Positions 7,409-13,660 of a stretch of 35,742 nt of DNA are shown in pieces. Positions within the stretch are counted from its first letter, which is position 1, and each line of letters opens with the position of its first letter. Below the pieces are notes generated by a model. The model searched no databases. It worked only from the letters and a program-made list of their open reading frames with translations, and had not been told where the DNA came from. Both the position numbers and the translations under genes were made by a program. Source of the stretch: a virus; the IMG/VR virus record IMGVR_UViG_3300036832_002070, positions 1 through 35,742 of that record, one strand, 5' to 3'.

Positions 7409-7639
7409 ATGAACGCGAACGAAATCAAGATATGGACCAAGCCCCAGCTGGAGGCTAAACGTCTCTGCATCGAGCGATATTATCGCCTCGCTTACGGAGA
7501 GTCAGGAAATCTCAAAGTATGGAAGGATAGCCCACAGACTACTCGATGTCAGGAAGCGGCGTTTGACTGCGATGTCGAGAATGGATGTCTCAAATACATC
7601 GAACCGAAAAACTGCAGACCATACTTCAGAGCTTCTTAA
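7409..7639 (+). CDS. Small Cys-containing protein, unknown
   Basis: 76 residues, starting MNANEIKIWTKPQLEAK. It is mixed-charge with five cysteines (CIERYYR, CQEAAFDC, GCLKYIEPKNC), which could bind metal but match no pattern I know. First gene after the early promoter candidate. The stop is immediately followed by an A-tract and a hairpin. Confidence 0.5.
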   Translation: MNANEIKIWTKPQLEAKRLCIERYYRLAYGESGNLKVWKDSPQTTRCQEAAFDCDVENGCLKYIEPKNCRPYFRAS

Positions 7640-7672
7640 AAAAACCGCTCAAGCCGGTGAAGACTTGAGCGG
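7638..7672 (-). terminator. Intrinsic terminator facing the minus strand
   Basis: Perfect 9-base arms at 7645-7653 and 7664-7672 flank a 10-base loop, with a run of seven A at 7638-7644. On the minus strand this is a clean stem plus T-tract terminator. As at 270-304 it points away from the plus-strand genes just downstream, and no minus-strand gene feeds it. A small antisense RNA from 7673-7780 is one possible source. Confidence 0.6.
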
Positions 7673-7781
7673 CGTCACGCAATGCAACAAAACCCCATCG
7701 AATAAGAGCTATCGAATAAACAATATAACCAGGGGAATCGTATCCGACTCCTCAAGAAAGGCAAGACGCATCTTTCCAAAT

Positions 7782-8672
7782 ATGAATGAATCCACTACGC
7801 CGGCCGCTGAGCCGGTTCTTCCGTTCACTGCGCCGCCCACTACTCAACCAGATGGTGCTAAGGCGACAGTCCCGCCAAACCCCTTCGCGGAACGCGCCGC
7901 AGCCGAAGCAGGCGAACGCGCGAAAAAACCTTCGCTACTATCCGCGGTCATCTACAAGAAACGCAGGCGACCTCTTTATGCCGTGCTCTACGGCCCTCCG
8001 GGCATCGGAAAGTCGACGTTCGGCGCGACATTACCCAAGCCCATTTTCATCCAAACCGAACGGGGTCTCGACCAGCTCACGACGCCGAGATTCCCGATCG
8101 TCCACAGTCTCGATGAGTACAAGCTGCAAATCCAGGCGTTGCTCCACGAAGAGCATGATTACCAGAGCGTGATCATCGATACGATTGACGGACTGGACCT
8201 GCTCGTTCAGGCCGAGGTTTGTCATGAAGGGAAGTGTGATTCGATCGAATCGTATGGGGGTGGATATGGCAAAGGCTGGAACCGCGCGCGTGAGATCTGG
8301 GTGCGGATCCTCGATCGACTGACCGACATGTCGGAACGCTGGAATATCCTCATGATCTCACACGCGCAGATCAAGACGATCACTGACCCGCAAGTAGGAA
8401 CACCATTCGATATCTGGAAAATGCGGGTAGCTGATAGGTCTCAGGATGTCATCAAGCAGAGCGTTGATCTGCTGCTTTTTGTCAATTTGATACGCACGGT
8501 GAGTAAAGACTCACCTCGCGCACGCAAAGGTCGCGCAATTGTTAGTGAAGATCGCGAAATGTGGACGGCACCTACCACGGGAATCGAGTGTAAGAACAGA
8601 TTTAGCCTGCCTAACCCGATGCCGTTCAGTTGGCAAGCATTAGAAACCGCAATTGAAGAATTTCATAAATAA
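7782..8672 (+). CDS. Sak4-like RecA-fold ATPase (phage recombinase/annealing factor)
   Basis: 296 residues from the ATG at 7782; the frame is open further left but that part reads as non-coding. Residues 1-50 are a Pro/Ala-rich tail. A RecA-type NTPase core follows: Walker A GPPGIGKST at 71-79, IFIQTERG (88-95), and Walker B VIIDTIDGLD (130-139). This is the pattern of the AAA_24/Sak4 family of phage ATPases, which work with SSB in single-strand annealing recombination. The context agrees, because an SSB-like gene and an exonuclease gene follow in the same operon. Confidence 0.8.
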   Translation: MNESTTPAAEPVLPFTAPPTTQPDGAKATVPPNPFAERAAAEAGERAKKPSLLSAVIYKKRRRPLYAVLYGPPGIGKSTFGATLPKPIFIQTERGLDQLTTPRFPIVHSLDEYKLQIQALLHEEHDYQSVIIDTIDGLDLLVQAEVCHEGKCDSIESYGGGYGKGWNRAREIWVRILDRLTDMSERWNILMISHAQIKTITDPQVGTPFDIWKMRVADRSQDVIKQSVDLLLFVNLIRTVSKDSPRARKGRAIVSEDREMWTAPTTGIECKNRFSLPNPMPFSWQALETAIEEFHK

Positions 8673-8683
8673 AACCTAATAAA

Positions 8684-8947
8684 ATGATCCATATTCATTA
8701 TAAAGGACACCAAGTGAGCAGTTACGACGGAAAAGTTGCCGTAACGCTAGTGGCTCGTGCCCTTGACGGTAAATGTAATTACGAACTCTATTTGAACGAA
8801 AACGTTTTGAGAGCCATTTCCGCTGATTGCCAGACCGAAAAGGCCAGGGCTTCAGCTAGCCTGCTCGCTGAACGCGACGCGCTTAATGACGAACTTGAAA
8901 AACTGAAAGAAGAAACTGCAACAGCAACCATGAAGGAGCAACTATGA
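8684..8947 (+). CDS. Small coiled-coil protein, unknown
   Basis: 87 residues. An N-terminal beta-type half (1-50) is followed by a charged helix (about 52-87, ERDALNDELEKLKEE). The stop overlaps the ATG of the SSB-like gene as ATGA. It lies between the Sak4-like ATPase and the SSB-like protein, so a role in recombination is possible but unproven. Confidence 0.6.
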   Translation: MIHIHYKGHQVSSYDGKVAVTLVARALDGKCNYELYLNENVLRAISADCQTEKARASASLLAERDALNDELEKLKEETATATMKEQL

Positions 8948-9447
8948 GCAAATATACGTACCAGGGGGATGTTGAGGAGCGGCCGGTTGGAGGACCACTA
9001 CCGGAAGGTGATTACGACTTTGTCGTGACTCGTTGTGGTGAGCCCTACGAATCGAAAGCCGGCAACATTGTGTTGAGCGTGGAACTCGAGATCAAGCCTA
9101 GCGGGCGCACGGTCTTCTACAACCCGTGGGTAGGCACGGACAAGAACGGTGAGAAGCGCGACGGGATCGCCGACTTCTTGCACGCCATCGGGCGGGTGCC
9201 GAAGATTGGCGAAGAGCCGCGCTGGTCGAGCCTGGAAGGTGCCCGCGGCCGTCTGCGCTTGACGACGGAGATTGCCGGTGCCGGCAAATACCAGGGTCAA
9301 AGCGTAAACAAGGTGCACTACCTGTACCGACCGCACGTCGCTGCGGGAAGTGAAGCGGTGACGACTTATTCAGCGGACGAATTTAAACAGGCGCGTGAAG
9401 AGGCTAAGCGTCGAGCAGGTGGCGAGCCTGACACCATTCCTTTCTGA
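8944..9447 (+). CDS. SSB-like protein (DUF669-type)
   Basis: 167 residues. PLPEGDYDFVV (18-28) and the following beta-rich region resemble the phage DUF669/OB-fold single-strand DNA-binding proteins found beside Sak and RecT genes. The protein ends EPDTIPF, very like the acidic DDDIPF tip by which bacterial SSB recruits partners such as RecQ, ExoI and PriA. It is coupled by ATGA overlap to the gene before and lies 3 bases before the exonuclease. Expected role: coat single-stranded DNA during replication and recombination. The family call is from pattern; the C-terminal tip is seen directly. Confidence 0.7.
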   Translation: MSKYTYQGDVEERPVGGPLPEGDYDFVVTRCGEPYESKAGNIVLSVELEIKPSGRTVFYNPWVGTDKNGEKRDGIADFLHAIGRVPKIGEEPRWSSLEGARGRLRLTTEIAGAGKYQGQSVNKVHYLYRPHVAAGSEAVTTYSADEFKQAREEAKRRAGGEPDTIPF

Positions 9448-9450
9448 GTC

Positions 9451-10578
9451 ATGGACACCGACGATCGCAAGAGTCTTCCCAGCGCATCGAGCTGGCGACG
9501 TTACGAGCTTTGCCACGGCAGTTGGCAACTTGAGGCCGAAGCTCGCAAACTCGGGCAGGTGGCGCACACCACCTCGCCTTCGGCTCGCAGTGGAACGCGC
9601 ATTCACGCGTACCTAGCTGGCATCGCCGATGAGGATGGCAAAGAAATCGCGCTAAGTCCGGAAGAACAGGCGGCTGCCGATACCCTGCAAGATCAGGTGC
9701 AACAACAGATTGCGCGCATTTTCGGCGATGCGCCTTACCTCGAGCTGAATGAAAAACGGCTTTGGCTCTCCGATAAAAACATTCCGTGGCTGAGCGGTCG
9801 TTTCGATCGCTGCGTGTATACGCCCGAGACCGCTCTGTTACTGGATTATAAAACATCACACATTGCGCCAGAGCCAGCCGAAATCAGTAGTCAACTCAAG
9901 GTGCTGGCGGTCCTGGTCGCGCTGAACTTGCCGCTGGTAAAGGAGGTCATCGCACAAGTCGTCTCGCCCTACTTTGGAGTGACCGAAGCGCGGTACGATA
10001 TCGCCTCGTTGTCGCAAGCCTACAAGGACATCTTGGACACGCTGGAAGCTATCCACGATAAAAGCGCACCGCTGGTTCCGGGAGTTGTTCAATGCCGTTA
10101 CTGTCCAGCGATCCTGATATGCCAGGCGGTGAAAGATACTATTCGGCCGTTGGTCAGTCTGCAGGTGAGCGAGTTGCCGACTGATGGTGAGCGTGCGGCG
10201 CGACTTCTCGACGAGGTGGAACTTCTGCTTGTACACCTCGAGGAGATCAAGGCCTACTACAAAGGGAGATTGGCACAGGATCCGACTTTGAAGATTCCCG
10301 GGTACGGGCTGGTTCCTGGAAACGCGGTGCGAGAGATCAGCGATTGGCCGAAGGCGCGCGAAATCTTGCGGCGCTACGTGCCGGACGGCGAGTTGGAAGG
10401 GATCCCGACCTTGGCGCAGATCCAGCAGGCGTTGAAAAAGGCATTGAAGCTTTCTTCGCCGAAAACCGCTGCTGAAAAGCTGAACGAACTGCTGGGCGGT
10501 ATAATTATATTAAGCCAAAATCAACCAACATTTAAGAGGGTTTCAGGTGCGTCGTTAATAAAAGAACTTAACAAATGA
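9451..10578 (+). CDS. PD-(D/E)XK exonuclease with Cas4-like Fe-S cysteines
   Basis: 375 residues. RecB-family nuclease motifs: SASSWRRYELC near the N-terminus (C21), GTRIH (48-52, H52), GRFDR with D119, LLDYKTS with D132 and K134, then QLKVLAVL (149-156). Three more cysteines, C215, C218 and C224 (CRYCPAILIC), complete the four-cysteine pattern of Cas4, AddB and DUF2800-type nucleases that carry a 4Fe-4S cluster. It probably resects DNA 5' to 3' to feed the Sak4/SSB pair. The C-terminal 150 residues are helical. Its stop overlaps an ATG (ATGA) at the start of the pentanucleotide array. Confidence 0.8.
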   Translation: MDTDDRKSLPSASSWRRYELCHGSWQLEAEARKLGQVAHTTSPSARSGTRIHAYLAGIADEDGKEIALSPEEQAAADTLQDQVQQQIARIFGDAPYLELNEKRLWLSDKNIPWLSGRFDRCVYTPETALLLDYKTSHIAPEPAEISSQLKVLAVLVALNLPLVKEVIAQVVSPYFGVTEARYDIASLSQAYKDILDTLEAIHDKSAPLVPGVVQCRYCPAILICQAVKDTIRPLVSLQVSELPTDGERAARLLDEVELLLVHLEEIKAYYKGRLAQDPTLKIPGYGLVPGNAVREISDWPKAREILRRYVPDGELEGIPTLAQIQQALKKALKLSSPKTAAEKLNELLGGIIILSQNQPTFKRVSGASLIKELNK

Positions 10579-10580
10579 TT

Positions 10581-10913
10581 TTGGCAAGCTCAGGCAAGGT
10601 GCGGTCCGGTAGTGTTTGGCAAGCTCGGGTGTGGCAGGGCGGGCCACGGTCCGATTTGGTTGGGCAGGGGTTTGGTAGGGTATGGTCCGGCCGGGTTAGC
10701 TTTGGCGGGGTCCGGTCCGGTGAGGTGAGGCATGGTAAGGCAAGGCTGGGTTCGGTACGGTGCGGTTCGCGTCTGGCTGGGTTAGGTCCGGTCGGGTAGT
10801 GTTCGGTAAGGCGGGATCGGGTGGGCTTAGGTAGGGTATGGTGCAGTGAGCTTCGGTGGGGTGGGGCATGGCGAGGCCTGGTCTGGAGAGGTGTGTTATG
10901 GCGAGGGCTTGGT
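10581..10913 (+). repeat. Degenerate pentanucleotide (NNGGY) array, about 66 units
   Basis: 333 bases divide into about 66 consecutive 5-base units with consensus NNGGT or NNGGC. By hand count roughly 53 units have GG at positions 3-4, and nearly all end in a pyrimidine. Register is kept over 18, 19 and 27 units in a row and shifts by one base only at about 10671, 10767-10772 and 10908. Positions 1-2 are almost free. The array begins 2 bases after the exonuclease stop and ends 1 base before the start codon of the RAMP-like gene, and its last units supply a GAGGG that can serve as ribosome binding site. GG every five bases also makes a chain of potential two-layer G-quadruplexes on the plus strand. 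The frame 10575-10799 is open across it but looks like a by-product. Confidence 0.9.
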
Positions 10914-10914
10914 T

Positions 10915-11607
10915 ATGACCGGAATGTCGAAAGCGACACTGCCGCTCTCATCGCAAGATGGAAGCGGCAGCACGCTTATGATAAAAACAAAAACAAACAG
11001 ACTAGAAACAATAGGCTCAGTTTCGGATGGAGGCAATCATGATGTCGAACTTGCGTTGCCGTATGCGGTTTCTTTGCGATTACAGGAATCAACCGATTTC
11101 CTTTTCCATCGGTGGAATAATGACGCAGTTGCAGCTAAAAATGCCGCAGCGAAGGGATCAAAAGCCAAAAAAACAGATAACATAGAATCCTATGTGTACC
11201 GGGCTGACAATGGCAATCTGGCGATTCCCGGCGAGTATTTGCGTTCCTCGATTATCGGAGCGGCGAAGTTTAAGCAGGATCCTAGAAGTCCGCGCAAAAG
11301 TGCTCAGGATTTGTTCAAGGCGGGCGTAGTTAGTATGACGTTGCTGGCAGATCTCGGCGTGAAAGACTGGGATTATCTTGATCGGCGGCGTGTACTTGTT
11401 CAGAGGAGCGCGATTATGCGCATTCGGCCGGCTATAAAAACTGGCTGGAAGGCTGAATTCGTATTGTCGGTATTGGTGCCCGAATATATCAGCGAAGAAT
11501 TTCTTCGTGAAATGGTTGGCCTAGCTGGGCGACTAATTGGTCTTGGCGATTTTCGGCCGACGTTCGGCAGGTTTGACATCATTGAATGGAGACTGTTAAC
11601 AATTTGA
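10915..11607 (+). CDS. RAMP/Cas7-like phage protein linked to the pentamer array
   Basis: 230 residues from the ATG at 10915; 10924 is an alternative. After a variable N-terminus (1-45) come a beta-strand-like segment VELALPYAVSLRL (44-56), the motif NLAIPGEYLRSSIIGAAKF (101-119), a basic block RRRVLVQRSAIMRIRP (157-172), and GLGDFRPTFGRF (209-220) before W225. The 101-119 motif resembles the IPGSSLKGALR motif of CRISPR RAMP proteins (Cas7 group). The 209-220 motif resembles the C-terminal Gly-rich loop of that superfamily. It may be an RNA- or single-strand-DNA-binding protein with an RRM-like fold. The fold is inferred by eye, not proven. It lies inside the recombination operon, directly behind the repeat array. 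Confidence 0.7.
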   Translation: MTGMSKATLPLSSQDGSGSTLMIKTKTNRLETIGSVSDGGNHDVELALPYAVSLRLQESTDFLFHRWNNDAVAAKNAAAKGSKAKKTDNIESYVYRADNGNLAIPGEYLRSSIIGAAKFKQDPRSPRKSAQDLFKAGVVSMTLLADLGVKDWDYLDRRRVLVQRSAIMRIRPAIKTGWKAEFVLSVLVPEYISEEFLREMVGLAGRLIGLGDFRPTFGRFDIIEWRLLTI

Positions 11608-11813
11608 CACCGGAAATCCGCCAGAAATTCAAACGATTGAGCCTGTACTATCTGCGGGTAGCAAACGATTTGGATCGAGACGCTTGGGCGGAAGCGTTAG
11701 CTGATCTTGCCGAGCTGAGCGGATGCTGTCGCCGGCTTTGGCATGAAATTGCGCGGGAACCAAAAAATGAAAAAAGAGAGAATGAAGGAAATGTTACAGA
11801 CAAAAATCATTGA
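11586..11813 (+). CDS. Small helical protein, unknown
   Basis: 75 residues, mainly helical and charged (METVNNLTPEIRQKFKRL start). It overlaps the end of the RAMP-like gene by 22 bases in another frame and overlaps the next gene. No family recognised. Support comes from the packed operon and ordinary protein composition. Confidence 0.5.
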   Translation: METVNNLTPEIRQKFKRLSLYYLRVANDLDRDAWAEALADLAELSGCCRRLWHEIAREPKNEKRENEGNVTDKNH

Positions 11814-12030
11814 ATCGTTAATCGAACAGTCACGCTCGCTATTGGAAGATCACTGGAGCGAAGCTGAACGCATGTTTGGGGCGCAGAAAATTAAGATCGG
11901 CATGGTGTTCAGCGTTGAGCGCGGATCCGCTGAATCGACCTGCAAGGTATCCATTTCCTTCGGGGCACGCGTCAAGGATTCCAATGAGGTACTAGTAAGC
12001 GATCAACCAGAATTAGCGCTGAAGAAATGA
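11767..12030 (+). CDS. Conserved-looking phage protein, unknown
   Basis: 87 residues from ATG 11767; an ATG at 11782 with a purine-rich AGAGAG upstream is a good alternative. An N-terminal helix is followed by a beta-rich half with MVFSVERG, CKVSISFGARVKD and VLVSDQPELAL. I recall similar KVSISFG..VKD...DDP proteins in other phage recombination operons but have no named family or function. It ends in an ATGA overlap with the next gene. Confidence 0.6.
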   Translation: MKKERMKEMLQTKIIESLIEQSRSLLEDHWSEAERMFGAQKIKIGMVFSVERGSAESTCKVSISFGARVKDSNEVLVSDQPELALKK

Positions 12031-12275
12031 CTGAACTGGTTACCGCGGCATTGGCAGCGCTTAAGATGGCTGATGATCCTGAAAATCGGTTAGCGCTCGA
12101 GATCGCGTGCTATTTTCTCTGGGCCGCGCAATGCGATGATTTTGAGTGGATAGATGCACAGATCGAGGAAATGAAGCGGCTTGAAAACCTGGAGACTCTG
12201 GAGCGTCTGCAAAAACTTCATGAATGGTGCCGATCTCATAAGGCAGGACGGAGAGGCAATGGGAATCCGGCCTGA
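12027..12275 (+). CDS. Small helical protein, unknown
   Basis: 82 residues, helical and acidic in the middle (WIDAQIEEMKRLENLETLERLQKL), with a basic tail RRGNGNPA. It starts within the stop of the gene before (ATGA) and overlaps the start of the VRR-NUC gene by 17 bases. No family recognised. Confidence 0.5.
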   Translation: MTELVTAALAALKMADDPENRLALEIACYFLWAAQCDDFEWIDAQIEEMKRLENLETLERLQKLHEWCRSHKAGRRGNGNPA

Positions 12276-12678
12276 ACAGATTACCGAGGCAATGATCGCG
12301 GGCGATCCGAGCGGAGCATTACAGAATTTGCGGGATCAGGCTCTGGGCAATCGCCCGGTGCCGTACACGAGCGTTCTGGAGCGCGAGGAGCAAGCCAAAC
12401 TAGCTACGTGGCTGAATGACCAGAAACGCGCCGGTCGCCTGCAGTTCGATTGGAGTGCTACGCACCGCAAGATAACACGCCGGGTCGGAATGCCGGATTT
12501 CAGCGTGTGGGCGAATGGCTGCGCTCTCCTGGGTGAGATGAAACGCAGGGGCAGCAAGCTTCGTCCCGACCAGGCTGAGGTGCACGCGGAATTCTGGCGC
12601 AGCGGAACGCCGGTTTTTATTTGGTACAGCGCCGCGGAAGCAATCGATTGCATTGAAGCGTGGCTTTGGAGCATATGA
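12259..12678 (+). CDS. VRR-NUC-type nuclease
   Basis: 139 residues from ATG 12259, chosen because GGAGAGG lies a few bases upstream. The C-terminal 80 residues carry the VRR-NUC form of the PD-(D/E)XK fold: RVGMPDFSVW (75-84, D80), LLGEMKRRG (90-98, E93 and K95), LRPDQAEVHAEFWRSG (101-116, Q105), then VFIWYSAAEA. Stand-alone phage VRR-NUC proteins are thought to resolve branched DNA such as Holliday junctions, which fits its place between recombination and replication genes. Confidence 0.8.
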   Translation: MGIRPEQITEAMIAGDPSGALQNLRDQALGNRPVPYTSVLEREEQAKLATWLNDQKRAGRLQFDWSATHRKITRRVGMPDFSVWANGCALLGEMKRRGSKLRPDQAEVHAEFWRSGTPVFIWYSAAEAIDCIEAWLWSI

Positions 12679-12884
12679 ACACACATGGCGGCCGGCGAAT
12701 CGGCAGCGGTCGCAGGAAAAAACCCGACTGGATTACGAAGGGTTTGCGCCTGCAACAGCTGACGATCGAAATGCTGGTCGAGGTAGCGCATCGCTTGCGC
12801 ATGAGCCAAAGCAGTATCGCAAACGATCTTTTAGTAAAAGAATTGAGAAAACTCTTGAGAAAATTCGAAAACTCTCAAAAATAG
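12675..12884 (+). CDS. Small ribbon-helix-helix-like DNA-binding protein
   Basis: 69 residues. The ATG at 12675 overlaps the nuclease stop (ATGA). The Arg/Gly-rich N-terminus GGRRIGSGRRKK (5-16) resembles the tails of many small phage DNA-binding proteins. The pattern LRLQQLTIEMLVEVAHRL..SQSSIANDLLVKEL then fits a ribbon-helix-helix fold. It may be a regulator or an accessory to the nuclease. The family is assigned from pattern only. Confidence 0.6.
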   Translation: MNTHGGRRIGSGRRKKPDWITKGLRLQQLTIEMLVEVAHRLRMSQSSIANDLLVKELRKLLRKFENSQK

Positions 12885-12890
12885 ATCATC

Positions 12891-13253
12891 ATGCTCCAAT
12901 TCACGGATCGAGAGCTTAAGCTCATTCGGCTCATGCTGAATTCAGCGGCAGCCAAAGGCGAGATTGAAAATGCTGCGCGCATGTTTGTCGAGGCCTTACG
13001 CGCGCGCTCGATTAGCGCGCAGGATATTGAGGAATCGTTGAACAAGGTGACCGCGCCGGATTACGGCCACTGGGCACCGGATTACGGTTTATGTACGATG
13101 CCGTGGGGAAAGCATAAGGCGCAACAGTTCAAGGATATTCCGCCCAGTTACTTTCGTTACATCGTGCAGTGGATCGAGGATCCGCAAGGAGACCGATTGC
13201 CGCGCATGGCGGGCATTCTGAGCGACATTAAGGCGTGGCTGGCTCAGCAGTGA
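12891..13253 (+). CDS. DUF3820-like protein (ExoX C-terminal type)
   Basis: 120 residues. The N-terminal half is helical (1-50). The C-terminal half contains MPWGKHKAQQFKDIPPSYFRYIVQW (from about 69), the signature of the DUF3820 domain also found at the C-terminus of ExoX-type exonucleases. No exonuclease domain is attached. Probably a DNA-metabolism accessory protein. It starts 6 bases after the previous stop. Confidence 0.7.
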   Translation: MLQFTDRELKLIRLMLNSAAAKGEIENAARMFVEALRARSISAQDIEESLNKVTAPDYGHWAPDYGLCTMPWGKHKAQQFKDIPPSYFRYIVQWIEDPQGDRLPRMAGILSDIKAWLAQQ

Positions 13254-13308
13254 GGCTTTTGGGTTAAAGCTCGCCAAAACGCAACGTAGAGCGTTTAAAG
13301 GCTATTCC

Positions 13309-13632
13309 ATGAGCACAGACGCATTGTGCCAAGCCCTTGAGGTATTGCCAATTCCCGTCTTGTGGCGCCGGCTAGGGTTGCCTGGCTCGGTCCGCGGCAA
13401 TTGTACGGTCAGGAGCCCACTGCGTTCGGACGACCGAACCCCGAGCTTCTCGATTTACGCGGACGGTCGACGCTATATTGACCACTCAACAAAAGAAGGT
13501 GGCGACGCGTTCGACTTTTTCTGTGCGATCGCTAAGCTCGATAAACGTACAGCCTACCCCCAATTTCTCGAATTGGCTGGGGTCGGTTCCCGCCAGGGGA
13601 ATCGGCGCAATCGGTGGGCGTACCGTCAATGA
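13309..13632 (+). CDS. CHC2-type primase zinc-domain protein lacking zinc ligands
   Basis: 107 residues. The block NCTVRSPLRSDDRTPSFSIY (31-50) followed by RYIDHSTKEGGDAFDFF (55-71) is the CHC2 primase zinc-binding fold (CPFH..K.PSF....C..C..GGD...F). However, only C32 of the usual four ligands is present, and DHS replaces the CxxC. It lies 28 bases before the helicase/primase gene, so the priming enzyme seems split into two proteins. It may recognise template or bind single-stranded DNA. Confidence 0.7.
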   Translation: MSTDALCQALEVLPIPVLWRRLGLPGSVRGNCTVRSPLRSDDRTPSFSIYADGRRYIDHSTKEGGDAFDFFCAIAKLDKRTAYPQFLELAGVGSRQGNRRNRWAYRQ

Positions 13633-13660
13633 AAATGAAAAGTGTTTGGCAAAAAGTAGG

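Noticed and set aside
7563-7781. N-terminal extension of the Sak4-like ATPase
   Set aside because: It would overlap the previous gene and the hairpin, and has irregular composition. ATG 7782 gives a normal family length.
10581-10913. Pentamer array as a CRISPR array
   Set aside because: There are no 20-40 base conserved repeats and no spacers of even length; the period is 5 bases. No cas1 or cas2 genes were seen.
13478-13660. N-terminal extension of the primase-helicase
   Set aside because: It overlaps the CHC2-like gene in another frame and has no conserved motif.
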